A DNA stretch of 64,000 nucleotides from NCBI RefSeq assembly GCF_937425535.1, contig NZ_OW485601.1, positions 1,355,001-1,419,000 on the forward strand. Direction: 5' to 3'. A program made the position numbers and the translations under genes. This document shows positions 55,218-64,000 of the stretch, piece after piece. The notes under the pieces are model-generated. The model was not told the origin of the DNA. It did no database searches and saw only the letters and a list, made by a program, of their open reading frames with translations. This DNA is from Rhodovastum atsumiense. GTDB lineage: Bacteria; Pseudomonadota; Alphaproteobacteria; Acetobacterales; Acetobacteraceae. The first letter of the stretch is position 1. Each line of letters opens with the position of its first letter.

Positions 55218-56120
55218 TCAGCGCTGCTTCGGGTCCAGCACGTCACGCAGGCCGTCGCCGAGCAGGTTGAAGGCCAGCGAGGCAACGAAGATGGCGATGC
55301 CGGGCACCATGGGCACCCACCACTGATCGAGGATGAAGCGTCGGGCGGTGGCGATCATCGCCCCCCATTCCGGCGAGGGCGGCTGCGCCCCCATGCCGAG
55401 GAAACCAAGGCTGGCGGCGGTGAGAATGATGCTGCTCATGTCCAGCGTGACGCGCACCACCACGCTGGGCAGGCAGAGCGGCGCGATGTGGCGCAGCACG
55501 ATGCGGGCGTGCGAGGCACCGGTGAGGCGGGCGGCGGCGATGAAATCGGTGCCCCGGACGGTCAGCGCCTCGGCGCGCGCCAGCCGCGCATAGGGCGGCC
55601 AGGCGGTAAGCGCGATGGCGAAGATGGCCGAGGTGATGCCGGGCCGGATGGCGGCGACGAAGGCAAGGGCGAGGATCAGGCGCGGAAAGGCCAGGAAGAC
55701 GTCGGTCAGCCGCATCAGCACGCGGTCGAGCAGGCCACCGGCATAGCCCGCGACACAGCCAATCGCGAGGCCGACCGGTGCGACCAGCGTCACCACCGCG
55801 ACCACCATTCCCAGCGTGACCCGTCCGCCATGCAGCAGGCGCGAATAGATGTCGCGGCCGAGTTCGTCGGTGCCGAGCCAATGCTGTGCCGAGGGCGGCT
55901 GCAAACGCTGGGCGAGGTTCTGGGCGGCGGGATCGTGGGTGGCGAGCCATGGGGCGGCGAGCGAGGTGGCGATCAGCAGCATGACCACGACGAGGCCGCC
56001 GAGGGCCAGCGGGTGGGCGCGGAAACTGCGCCACAGCCGGTAGCGCTGCCCCCACGCCGCCTGGGCGCGCGAGGCGGGGGTATCGGTGAGCAGCCAGTCG
56101 CGCCAGGACGCCGCGCTCAT
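55218..56120 (-). CDS. DppC/OppC-like ABC permease
   Basis: A 300-residue permease. N-terminal FRAHPLALGGLVVVMLLIAT is the usual OppC-N domain; HWLGTDELGRDIYSRLLHGG, EAA loop AARLTGASHARIVLRHIAPL and FLGMGAQPPSPEWGAMIATA are family landmarks. It overlaps the DppB-like gene by ATGA (56117-56120). Confidence 0.92.
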   Translation of the reverse strand: MSAASWRDWLLTDTPASRAQAAWGQRYRLWRSFRAHPLALGGLVVVMLLIATSLAAPWLATHDPAAQNLAQRLQPPSAQHWLGTDELGRDIYSRLLHGGRVTLGMVVAVVTLVAPVGLAIGCVAGYAGGLLDRVLMRLTDVFLAFPRLILALAFVAAIRPGITSAIFAIALTAWPPYARLARAEALTVRGTDFIAAARLTGASHARIVLRHIAPLCLPSVVVRVTLDMSSIILTAASLGFLGMGAQPPSPEWGAMIATARRFILDQWWVPMVPGIAIFVASLAFNLLGDGLRDVLDPKQR

Positions 56121-57130
56121 CGGACGCGCGGATCCATTAAGCGGTAGAGCAGGTCGGCGACCAGGTTGAACACCAGATACGTTATCCCCACCACCAGCGT
56201 CGCGCCCAGCACGGCGTTCATGTCGGCATTCAGCAGCGACACCGTCAGGTACTGGCCGAGGCCGGGCCAGGAGAACACCGTCTCGGTTACCACCGCGCCT
56301 TCCAGCAGCCCGGCATAGGTCAGCGCCAGCACCGTCACCAGCCGTACCGCGATGTTGCCGAAGGCATGGCGCCAGATCACCCGCATGGCCGACAGCCCCT
56401 TGGCATGCGCGGTGACGATGTATTCGCCGGACAGGGCATCGAGCATGAAGGCGCGCGTCATGCGGGCGATGTACGCCATGCTGAACCAAGCCAGCACGCC
56501 CGCGGGCTGCAGCAGATGCGCCACGGCGTCGCGGAAGGCATCCCAATCGCCGGCGAGCAGCGCATCCACCGTCAGGAGGTTGGTGATCGCCGGCACGGTG
56601 TCCTCGAACACCACGTCCTGTCGCCCCGGTCCCGGCGCGATGCCGAGGGTGGCGTAGAAGATCAGCAGGGTCAGCAGGGCCAGCACGAAGATCGGCACCG
56701 AGTGCCCGGCGAGGCACAGCACCCGGATGGCGTGGTCGGTGCGCGTGCCCTGCCTCACCGCCGCCAGCACGCCGAGCGGCACGCCGGCCAGCGTGGCGAT
56801 CACGATCGCCACCGTCGCCAGTTCGAGCGTGGCGGGAAAGAAGCGGGCGATGTCGTCGACCACGCTGTGCGAGGTCATCACCGAGCGGCCAAGATCCCCC
56901 TGCAGCAGCCGCCCGAGATAAAGGGCGAACTGCACCGGCAAGGAACGGTCGAGGCCCAGTGCGGCACGGGTCTGCTCGACCACGTCCTGCGGCGCGCGGT
57001 CGCCGACGATGGCCAACACCGGGTCGATCGGCATCACCCGGCCGATGAAGAAGGTCACCAGCACCAGGCCCAGCAGCGTGATCGCCACGCTGCCGAGCCC
57101 GCCAGCGAGCACGCCCAGGCGACGGATCAC
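56117..57130 (-). CDS. DppB/OppB-like ABC permease
   Basis: A 337-residue permease starting at GTG 57130, which overlaps the binding protein stop (GTGA). MPIDPVLAIVGDRAPQDVVE and LGLDRSLPVQFALYLGRLLQ then GDLGRSVMTSHSV are typical N-terminal blocks; EAA loop AHAKGLSAMRVIWRHAFGNI; ETVFSWPGLGQYLTVSLLNA near the C-terminus. Partner of the DppC-like permease. Confidence 0.92.
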   Translation of the reverse strand: MIRRLGVLAGGLGSVAITLLGLVLVTFFIGRVMPIDPVLAIVGDRAPQDVVEQTRAALGLDRSLPVQFALYLGRLLQGDLGRSVMTSHSVVDDIARFFPATLELATVAIVIATLAGVPLGVLAAVRQGTRTDHAIRVLCLAGHSVPIFVLALLTLLIFYATLGIAPGPGRQDVVFEDTVPAITNLLTVDALLAGDWDAFRDAVAHLLQPAGVLAWFSMAYIARMTRAFMLDALSGEYIVTAHAKGLSAMRVIWRHAFGNIAVRLVTVLALTYAGLLEGAVVTETVFSWPGLGQYLTVSLLNADMNAVLGATLVVGITYLVFNLVADLLYRLMDPRVR

Positions 57131-58713
57131 GCGGTCTTGCTGGCGGTGTAGAAGACGTTGCGACCCGACAGCGGCGCGATCTCGAAGCCCGTGACAACCT
57201 TGCGCAGCGCCGCGGTTTCCTGGCTCTGCAGCATGATGGCAAAGGGGCTGCGGGCCTGTGAATCGCGCTGCAGTGACTCGTATTCGGCGATGCGCTTCCT
57301 GGCGTCGGTTTCGCGCGCGGCGGCGGCGGCACGCTCGCTCAGCTCGGTGTCCTGCCAGGAATTGCGCCAGGCGAGCGTACGGCTGCGGGCCGTGTCGGAA
57401 TTGTCGGTGTTGATGTTGAAGGCTTCGGCGTTGGTGTGCGGATCGAAATAGTCCGGCCCCCAGGCGAGCAGGGCAAGCTGATGCTGGCGGGCGCGGGTGC
57501 GGGTGAACACCTGGCGACTTTCGCCGGCGACCAGCGTCACCTTGATGCCGAGTTCCCCCAGGTTAGCCTGGATCGCCTGGGCAATGTCGGCAGTGGGCTG
57601 GATGGAGGCATGGTCAAGCGTCACCTCGAAGCCCTGGGCGAACCCGGCACGGGCGAGCAGGTCGCGGGCCCGGGCCAGGTCGCGGCGGAACGGCTGGTCC
57701 TTGATGGAAGCGGGGAAGCCTTCGGGCAGGAAGCTCTGGTGCACCCGGTGGGTGAAGGGGGTGATGTTCTTCTGGATGGCGTCGTAGTCGATCGCCCACT
57801 TGATCGCCTGGCGCACCTCGGGCCGGGCCAAAGCGGGGTGCGCCTGGTTCATGCCCACATAGAGCAGCGAGCCCCGCAGCGCCCGAGAGAGTCGCAGCGA
57901 CGGGTCGGCCTCGGCGGCACGCAACTGCTCGGCCTGGAGATCGCGAGCGATGTCGATGTCGCCCTTCTGCAGTTGCAGCAACTGCGCGGATGGATCGGCG
58001 ATGTGCTTGACAATGACGCGCCGCGTTTTCGGGCGGACCAGGGCATGCGGGTTGGTCTCGTAGAGCACCGTCTCGTTGGCCTTCCAGTTGCGCAGCACGT
58101 ACGGCCCGCTGCCGGCGCTATGGGTCTTCAGCCACTGGTTGCCGAGATCATCTCCCTGGGCATTGGCCAGCACCTCGGCTTTTTCGACCACGCTGGCGAC
58201 GTTGGCGGTGAGGCAATACAGCAACAGGGTCGGCGCGACCTGGGCGCCGACCGTCAGCACCAGGGTGCGGGGATCGGGCGCGACGATGCGGACATCGACG
58301 TTGTCCCTGGCGAAGCCGAACTGGGTGAGGATGAAGGCCGGCGTCTTGTTCAGCTTCACCGCGCGTTGCAGCGAAAAGGCCGCATCCTCGGCGGTGACCG
58401 GCTTGCCGGTGGCGAATTTCGCATTGCCGCGCAGGTGGAACGTGAAGGTGACGCCGTCCGGGGCGACCTCCCATGTCTCGGCCAGATCCCCCTTCAGGCG
58501 GTTCGGGTCGGCGGGATCGGGCTCCAGCAGGCGGTTGTAGCAGTTGCTCACTGCCTCGCCACCGTTCACCTCGAAGGTCTCGCCGGGATCGAGGCTGATC
58601 AGTTGCTCCAGTTGCTGGCCAACCACCAGCACATCCTTCGGGGTGGCGGCAAACGCCGACGGAACGAAAGCGGTCGCGGCCGAGGCGGCCAGAACACTGC
58701 GACGGGTCAGCAT
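57127..58713 (-). CDS. DppA/OppA-like substrate-binding protein
   Basis: A 528-residue periplasmic SBP_bac_5 protein. Signal MLTRRSVLAASAATAFVPSA (twin arginine; cleavage near AFA). LKGDLAETWEVAPDGVTFTF, HLRGNAKFATGKPVTAEDAA and VRQAIKWAIDYDAIQKNI are family blocks. GGAG stands before ATG 58713. First gene of the leftward operon A-B-C-D-F. The ligand could be a di- or oligopeptide, an opine, or glutathione; glutathione would fit the adjoining sulfur region, but nothing in the sequence decides it. Confidence 0.9.
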   Translation of the reverse strand: MLTRRSVLAASAATAFVPSAFAATPKDVLVVGQQLEQLISLDPGETFEVNGGEAVSNCYNRLLEPDPADPNRLKGDLAETWEVAPDGVTFTFHLRGNAKFATGKPVTAEDAAFSLQRAVKLNKTPAFILTQFGFARDNVDVRIVAPDPRTLVLTVGAQVAPTLLLYCLTANVASVVEKAEVLANAQGDDLGNQWLKTHSAGSGPYVLRNWKANETVLYETNPHALVRPKTRRVIVKHIADPSAQLLQLQKGDIDIARDLQAEQLRAAEADPSLRLSRALRGSLLYVGMNQAHPALARPEVRQAIKWAIDYDAIQKNITPFTHRVHQSFLPEGFPASIKDQPFRRDLARARDLLARAGFAQGFEVTLDHASIQPTADIAQAIQANLGELGIKVTLVAGESRQVFTRTRARQHQLALLAWGPDYFDPHTNAEAFNINTDNSDTARSRTLAWRNSWQDTELSERAAAAARETDARKRIAEYESLQRDSQARSPFAIMLQSQETAALRKVVTGFEIAPLSGRNVFYTASKTA

Positions 58714-59309
58714 GGTGGGGCTCCGGAACATCCGAGATCGGCATTGAACGGCAGGGGCATTGTCTCCACAACCTCGCGCCGCCGTGTTTTCACAGAAGGG
58801 CGTGAACTCCCGCTCGCTCCTGGCATCCGGCCCACGGGATTCCGCTTCAGGTCGGCACGGAAGGCGGCATGACGGATAAAATGCAGCGATGCCTGCGAAA
58901 CATCGAAGGTCACGATACCAGGATCCCGGAATGCATCGAACGCCGACAGTCAGCCTCGCCGTGAACACGATACAAGATTGTAAATTCGATTTTTATACGA
59001 TGCATATTGCGTTGCGCAACACTCATTCGGAATCATGCAACACCCTGACACCCTATCATCGGGGCCTGGCAACGACCATATGTCATTGCAGTTTCGGTTC
59101 GACGGCCCTTTAATTTAACGTGCATTTATAGTGTTTTAATTTGCCATGCGAATAAATGTTGTATTTAATGATCCAGGTCGCCAAGCTCCGCATGGCCGCC
59201 ACCTGCCCCAGTGAGACCAGGTCCATGCCCGGATGCCGCGCCGCGCTTCTCCGTTCAGCGATCGCGCCCGGGCCCATTTCCCGCCATTGCCGAAACCGGA
59301 ATTTCGTCC
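58714..59309. promoter_or_regulatory. divergent promoter region of two peptide-type transporters
   Basis: About 600 bases with an AT-rich core (58960-59170), where both promoters should lie. A perfect palindrome GTTGCGCAAC is at 59011-59020, followed by AATCATGCAAC, and TTTAATTTAACGTGC and TTTTAATTTGCC are near the rightward gene. No gene was recognised; a single regulator could serve both operons. Confidence 0.5.
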
Positions 59310-60920
59310 ATGCACCGACGTGATCTGCTTGCTGGAAGCCTGACCGTCGCCGGTATCCCCTGGCTGTCGCTCCGCCCCGCCGCCGCCGAGGCGCCCGCCA
59401 CGCCGGTGCGTGGCGGCGTGGCCCGCATCGCGGTACAGGAACCCGCCATCCTGACCTCCGCCTTCCTGCCGACGATGAACATCGGCATGGTTTCTTCGAA
59501 GATCCTGGAGGGGCTGGTCAGTTACGACCTCGACCTCAGGCCTGTGCCGGCCCTGGCGGAATCGTGGGAAACGTCGGCGGATGGCCTGCGCGTCACCTTT
59601 CATCTGCGGCGTGAAGCAAAATGGCATGACGGAACGCCGTTCACCTCGGCCGATGTGCGCTTCACCCTCCTGAACGTGTGGAAGGCGCTGCATCCCTTCG
59701 GCCGCGCCGTCTATGCCAACGTCACCGAGGTCGAGACACCCGATCCGCACACCGCGGTGGTCGTGCTGTCCGCCCCGGCGCTCTATCTGTTCAACTACAT
59801 CAACACCTATGGCTCGCAGATCCTGCCCCGCCATCTCTACGAGGGCACGGACATCCTGAAGAACCCGGCCAACGCCGCGCCCATCGGCACCGGCCCGTTC
59901 CGCTTCAAGGAATGGGTCCGCGGCAGCCACATCACGCTGGAACGCAATCCCGATTACTGGCAGCCGGGGAAACCCTACCTGGACGGCATCATCTTCCGCT
60001 TCATCCCCGACGCCGTGGCCAGGACGGTGGCACTGGAAGCAGGAGAAATCGACCAGGCCATCGGCTCGCTGATCCCTGTCACCAGCCTGCGGCGCTTCGC
60101 CGACACCTCGCGCTATTCCATCGCCACCGAGGACGGACGCTTCCTCGCTTCCATTTTCCTCGCCCAACTGAATGTCCGGCGCCCGCCCCTGTCCGACCGG
60201 CGGGTGCGGCAGGCGCTCTCCCATGCCATCGACCGGGCGGCGCTGGTGCGGCTGGTATGGCAGGGCTACGGCAAGCCGGCCACAGGGCCCATCCCCTCTT
60301 CGGTCACGCAGTACTACTGGCACGGCACCCCGCAGGCCTACGACCCAAAGAAAGCCGAGCAACTGCTGGACGAGGCGGGACTCCGCCGCGGTCCGGACGG
60401 CAGGCGCTTCCGCCTCAACCTTGTCAACGGCAGCGGCGACAGCCTGGAAGCCATCCGCGCGAGCGAGTTCCTCAAGCAATATCTCGGCCGTGTCGGCGTC
60501 GACATCGACATCGACATCATCGTCGACGAACCCGCCGCCTTCCTGCGCCGCGTCTACACCGACGCCAACTACGACATCATGATCTCCAGCCTGCACCGGC
60601 TGCCGGATCCGACGCTCGGCGTGCAGCGCCTCTACTGGACACGCAACATCATCAAGGGCGCGCCCTGGACCAACGGCTCCGGCTATTCCAACCCGGAACT
60701 GGACCGCATCATGGAGGCTGCGGCGGCCGAGGGCGACGTGACGCGCCGCCGGGCGCTGATCCGGCGCTGGCAGGACATCGCGCAGGAAGACGTGCCGATC
60801 CTCGACCTGGTGGAACTGACCTGGACCACCGTTTCCACCGCGCGCTTGCGCAAGCTGCGGCCGCAGGGCGACGGCCTGTTCGCCGGCCTGGAGGATGCCT
60901 GGCTGGTGCCCGCCCGGTGA
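59310..60920 (+). CDS. peptide-type ABC substrate-binding protein
   Basis: A 536-residue SBP_bac_5 protein. Signal with two arginines (MHRRDLLAGSLTVAGIPWLS). Mature markers: LVSYDLDLRPVPALAESWET, HDGTPFTSADVRFTLLNVWK, ERNPDYWQPGKPYLDGIIFR and RVRQALSHAIDRAALVRLVW. Start 59310 was chosen over upstream in-frame codons because it begins the signal. It overlaps the permease gene by GTGA. First gene of the rightward operon. Confidence 0.9.
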   Translation: MHRRDLLAGSLTVAGIPWLSLRPAAAEAPATPVRGGVARIAVQEPAILTSAFLPTMNIGMVSSKILEGLVSYDLDLRPVPALAESWETSADGLRVTFHLRREAKWHDGTPFTSADVRFTLLNVWKALHPFGRAVYANVTEVETPDPHTAVVVLSAPALYLFNYINTYGSQILPRHLYEGTDILKNPANAAPIGTGPFRFKEWVRGSHITLERNPDYWQPGKPYLDGIIFRFIPDAVARTVALEAGEIDQAIGSLIPVTSLRRFADTSRYSIATEDGRFLASIFLAQLNVRRPPLSDRRVRQALSHAIDRAALVRLVWQGYGKPATGPIPSSVTQYYWHGTPQAYDPKKAEQLLDEAGLRRGPDGRRFRLNLVNGSGDSLEAIRASEFLKQYLGRVGVDIDIDIIVDEPAAFLRRVYTDANYDIMISSLHRLPDPTLGVQRLYWTRNIIKGAPWTNGSGYSNPELDRIMEAAAAEGDVTRRRALIRRWQDIAQEDVPILDLVELTWTTVSTARLRKLRPQGDGLFAGLEDAWLVPAR

Positions 60921-61912
60921 TCCGGCCGGCGCTGTGGCGCTATTTCCTGCGCCGGCTCGCGCAGGTACTGCCGGTGCTGTTCGGCATCGCCGCGCTGAAC
61001 TTCCTCATCCTGCAGATCGCGCCCGGCGACGTGGTGGATGTGCTGGCGGGCGAGGCCGGCGCGGCGACCCCGGAATACATGGCCGCGCTGCGCCGCAGCT
61101 TCGGCCTGGACCAGCCGCTGTTGCTGCGCTTCGCCCATTACCTGTGGAACCTGGCGCAACTGCAGCTCGGCTTCTCCTTCCGTCAGAACATGCCGGTGCA
61201 GGAGCTGATCCTGACCCGGCTGCCGGCCACGCTGCTGCTGATGCTCTCGGCCCTGGTCATTGCCGTCGTGCTCGGCGCGCTGCTTGGCGTCATCGCCGCG
61301 GCGCGGGTGCATAGCTGGATCGACAGCGCGATTTCCGGCCTCGTGCTGCTGACCTACGCGGTGCCGACCTTCTGGCTCGGACTGATGGCCATCGTGCTGT
61401 TCTCCGCCGGCCTCGGCTGGCTGCCCTCGGGCGGAATGGTGACGGTCGGCGCGGATCTGCACGGCGGCGCGCTGGCAGGGGATGTGCTGGCGCATCTGCT
61501 GCTGCCGGCGCTGACGCTCTCCACCTTTTATCTCGCCGTCTATACCCGGCTGGTGCGCGGCGCCATGCTGGAACTCCATGGCGCCGACTTCATCCGCACC
61601 GCCCGCGCCAAGGGCGCGCCCGAATGGCGCGTGACCCTGCTGCACGCCTTCCGCAACGCGCTGCTGCCGATGGTGACGATGCTCGGCTACCAGGCCGCCT
61701 CGCTGCTCAGCGGCGCGGTGCTGGTGGAAACGGTGTTCAGTTGGCCCGGCCTCGGCCGGCTGGCCTTCGAGGCGATCCGCGCGCGCGATCTCAACCTGTT
61801 GCTCGGCATCCTGTTCTTCAGCTCGATCCTGGTGACGCTGGTGAACCTCGCGGTGGACCTGCTTTACGTCGCGATCGACCCGCGCGTCGACCTGCAGGCG
61901 CGACGCTCTTGA
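60917..61912 (+). CDS. DppB/OppB-like ABC permease (rightward operon)
   Basis: A 331-residue permease with GTG start overlapping the previous stop (GTGA 60917-60920). YFLRRLAQVLPVLFGIAALN is the first helix; LRRSFGLDQPLLLRFAHYLW, EAA loop ARAKGAPEWRVTLLHAFRNA and ETVFSWPGLGRLAFEAIRAR are family blocks. Longer open frame upstream is antisense-like and not used. Confidence 0.9.
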   Translation: MIRPALWRYFLRRLAQVLPVLFGIAALNFLILQIAPGDVVDVLAGEAGAATPEYMAALRRSFGLDQPLLLRFAHYLWNLAQLQLGFSFRQNMPVQELILTRLPATLLLMLSALVIAVVLGALLGVIAAARVHSWIDSAISGLVLLTYAVPTFWLGLMAIVLFSAGLGWLPSGGMVTVGADLHGGALAGDVLAHLLLPALTLSTFYLAVYTRLVRGAMLELHGADFIRTARAKGAPEWRVTLLHAFRNALLPMVTMLGYQAASLLSGAVLVETVFSWPGLGRLAFEAIRARDLNLLLGILFFSSILVTLVNLAVDLLYVAIDPRVDLQARRS

Positions 61913-62766
61913 ACGACCCTCCGGACAGCACGCGGCGGGGCTTGCTGCGCCGCCTCGCGCGGCAGCGCAGCGCCTGTGCCGGCGGGGCATTGCTGACGCT
62001 GGTGCTCGCGCTGGCACTGCTCGGGCCGTTCGTCTGGCCGGGCGATCCCTGGGCGATGGCGGCGCCCCCCATGCTGTGGCCGGGCGAGAATCTGGCCAAT
62101 CCGCTCGGCACCGACGTGATGGGACGCGATCTCGCCATGGGGCTGGTCTCCGGCGCGCGGGTCTCGCTGCTGATCGGCTTCGTCAGCACCGCGATCGCCG
62201 CCTGCGTGGGCACGCTGCTCGGCGCGCTGGGTGGCTTCTACGGCGGGCGCGTCGATGCCCTGCTGATGCGCCTGACGGAACTGTTCCAGACCGTGCCGAC
62301 CTTCGTCCTGGCGGTGGTGCTGGTGGCGGTGTTCCAGCCATCGGTCGCGACCGCGACGGTGGCCATCGGCATCGTCTCCTGGCCGGCCACCGCGCGGCTG
62401 GTGCGGGCACAGTTCCTCGCCCTGCGTGGGCGGGAATTCGTGCTGGCGGCGGAAACCTTCGGCATGGGGCCGGTCCGGTTGATCTTCACGCAGATCCTGC
62501 CCAACGCGCTGCCGCCGGTGATCGCCATCTCCACGCTGACCATCGCCCACGCCATCCAGACGGAAGCGGCCCTGGCATTCCTCGGCCTCGGCGACCCGAA
62601 CGTCATGAGCTGGGGCACCATCATCGGCAGCGGCCGCGAGCAACTGAGCGAGGCATGGTATGTCTGCGGCCTGCCCGGCATCGCCGTCATCGTCACGGTG
62701 CTGGCCTTCAACCTGCTCGGCGAGGGGTTGAACGACGCGCTGAACCCGCATCTGCAGCGGCGCTGA
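61909..62766 (+). CDS. DppC/OppC-like ABC permease (rightward operon)
   Basis: A 285-residue permease; the TTG at 61909 overlaps the previous stop (TTGA), as often seen in this window. [23 protein letters not shown] loop [20 protein letters not shown] and [20 protein letters not shown] are OppC landmarks. [20 protein letters not shown] is the first helix. Confidence 0.9.
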   Translation: MNDPPDSTRRGLLRRLARQRSACAGGALLTLVLALALLGPFVWPGDPWAMAAPPMLWPGENLANPLGTDVMGRDLAMGLVSGARVSLLIGFVSTAIAACVGTLLGALGGFYGGRVDALLMRLTELFQTVPTFVLAVVLVAVFQPSVATATVAIGIVSWPATARLVRAQFLALRGREFVLAAETFGMGPVRLIFTQILPNALPPVIAISTLTIAHAIQTEAALAFLGLGDPNVMSWGTIIGSGREQLSEAWYVCGLPGIAVIVTVLAFNLLGEGLNDALNPHLQRR

Positions 62767-62777
62767 GGAAACCCGGA

Positions 62778-63773
62778 ATGGCCCTGCTGGAGATCCGCGG
62801 CCTGCGCACCTGGTTCCGCACCGAAGCCGGCATGCTCAAGGCGGTGGACGGCGTCGACCTGACGCTGGAGCGCGGCGAGACGCTGGCCCTGGTCGGCGAG
62901 AGCGGCAGCGGCAAGTCGGTCACCGCCTGCTCGCTGCTGCGCCTGGTGGAGCCCGCCGGCGGGCGCATCGCCGGCGGGGAGGTGCTCTTCCGCGGCACCG
63001 ACCTGCTGCGGCTGGACGCGGCCGGTATCCGCGCCGTGCGCGGCGACCGCATCGCCATGATCTTCCAGGAACCGCTCTCGGCGCTCAACCCGGTGCAGAC
63101 CATCGGCGCGCAGATCGTCGAGGCGCTGCGGCTGCATCGCCGCCTGAGCCGCCGTGCTGCCTGGAAGCGGGCCATGGAATTGCTGGCGCTGGTGCAGATC
63201 CCCTCGCCGCACGAGCGGGCCCGCGAATTCCCGCACCGGCTGTCGGGCGGCATGCGCCAGCGGGCGATGATCGCCATGGCGCTCGCCTGCGAGCCGGAAT
63301 TGCTGATCGCCGACGAGCCGACCACGGCGCTCGACGTCACCACCCAGGTGCAGATCCTGGCCCTGCTGCGCGACCTGCAGCGGCGTCTTGGCATGGGCCT
63401 GCTGCTGATCACCCACGACCTCGGCGTGGTGGCGGAAGTCGCCGACCGCGTCGCCGTCATGTATGCCGGCCGGGTGGTGGAGGAAGGTCCGGTCGACCGT
63501 TTCTTCGCTGCCCCCGCCCACCCCTACGCGCGCGGCCTGCTCGATGCGGTGCGGCTGGAGGCACTGGCGCCCGGCAGCCGGCTGCCGGAGATCCCGGGCA
63601 TGGTGCCCTCGCTGGTGCGGCGGCCGCCGGGCTGCGCCTTTGCCCCCCGCTGCGCCCGCGTCTCTCCCCGCTGCGAAGAAGAGGATCCCGTGCTGCGCAC
63701 CGAAGCCGATGGCTGTCGCCATGCCTGCTTCAACCCGCATCGCGGCGACGACGCCGGCCAGGCCGCGGCATGA
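62778..63773 (+). CDS. DppD/OppD-like ABC ATPase (rightward operon)
   Basis: A 331-residue ATPase. Walker [22 protein letters not shown]-loop [20 protein letters not shown], signature [15 protein letters not shown], Walker [13 protein letters not shown], switch [20 protein letters not shown]. Full C-terminal extension with cysteines ([20 protein letters not shown]) is present, unlike the leftward ATPases. ATG at 62778, twelve bases after the permease gene. Confidence 0.92.
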   Translation: MALLEIRGLRTWFRTEAGMLKAVDGVDLTLERGETLALVGESGSGKSVTACSLLRLVEPAGGRIAGGEVLFRGTDLLRLDAAGIRAVRGDRIAMIFQEPLSALNPVQTIGAQIVEALRLHRRLSRRAAWKRAMELLALVQIPSPHERAREFPHRLSGGMRQRAMIAMALACEPELLIADEPTTALDVTTQVQILALLRDLQRRLGMGLLLITHDLGVVAEVADRVAVMYAGRVVEEGPVDRFFAAPAHPYARGLLDAVRLEALAPGSRLPEIPGMVPSLVRRPPGCAFAPRCARVSPRCEEEDPVLRTEADGCRHACFNPHRGDDAGQAAA

Positions 63774-64000
63774 CGCCGCCGCTGTTGGACCTGCACAGGG
63801 TGACGTGCGGCTTCGTCACGGCGCGTGGCGTGGTGCGCGCGGTGGAAGAGGTCAGCCTGCGGCTGCACCATGGGGAAACGCTGGGATTGGTGGGGGAGAG
63901 CGGGTGCGGCAAATCGACTCTCGCCCGGCTGGCGATGCGCCTGATTGCCCCCGGCAGCGGCAGCATCCGCTTCGACGGCATCGACCTGGCAACGGCCCGC
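63770..64000 (+). CDS. OppF-like ABC ATPase, 3' end beyond window
   Basis: The first 77 residues: [20 protein letters not shown], then [20 protein letters not shown] with Walker [16 protein letters not shown]. The start ATG overlaps the previous stop by ATGA (63770-63773). It is the expected second ATPase of the rightward transporter; the rest is outside the window. Confidence 0.88.
   Translation, partial: MTPPLLDLHRVTCGFVTARGVVRAVEEVSLRLHHGETLGLVGESGCGKSTLARLAMRLIAPGSGSIRFDGIDLATAR

Overview
This is 64 kb of GC-rich (roughly two thirds G+C) chromosomal DNA from an alphaproteobacterium. The tRNA set, an rlmB next to tRNA-Tyr, PotABCD/GabTD, a class III ribonucleotide reductase, a phasin-like protein and the closely packed ATGA/GTGA-coupled operons fit the order Rhodospirillales, most likely family Acetobacteraceae. 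That placement is an inference from gene style, not from a database search. Most genes look like intact household or transport genes. The accessory material is concentrated at 3.9-4.4 kb, 16.4-19.5 kb and 39.7-53.6 kb.

Layout. 0-8.9 kb: tRNA-Ser (cut by the window edge), an SH3 lipoprotein, rlmB, tRNA-Tyr, tRNA-Thr with a decayed integration scar beside it, small proteins, a phasin-like protein, a methyltransferase and a higBA toxin-antitoxin pair. 8.9-19.5 kb: a quinone-oxidoreductase-like enzyme, a metallophosphoesterase, a transglutaminase, an anaerobic ribonucleotide reductase operon in which the glycyl-radical tail is a separate small gene, and two FemAB/GNAT-like acyltransferase genes, one very AT-rich. 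19.5-28.1 kb: gabT-gabD facing away from a spermidine/putrescine/GABA-type ABC transporter and its LysR regulator; four TGCACCA/TGGTGCA heptamers lie upstream of gabT. 28.3-29.8 kb: a pair of unknown paralogous proteins. 29.8-33.6 kb: oxyR divergent from katA-hemH. 33.5-39.5 kb: a tkt-tal-gnd-zwf pentose phosphate operon. 39.7-53.6 kb: a candidate organosulfur-scavenging region. 53.6-64 kb: two divergent dipeptide-type ABC transporters, the second cut by the window edge.

How it fits together. KatA consumes peroxide sensed by OxyR and HemH makes its haem. The pentose phosphate operon supplies NADPH. GabT and GabD convert GABA to succinate behind a dedicated importer. The 39.7-53.6 kb region combines a four-domain rhodanese-like protein with one cysteine, a DszA-type flavin monooxygenase, two SsuABC-type transporters, a QueG-like iron-sulfur protein, an amidohydrolase and a small-molecule methyltransferase. 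It also has a cytoplasmic protein that keeps the Cys/His/Arg spacing of the desulfinase DszB inside an operon otherwise made of transporter genes. That region is the best candidate here for an undescribed system: uptake of an organosulfur compound, flavin-dependent C-S cleavage and desulfination. The substrate cannot be read from the sequence.
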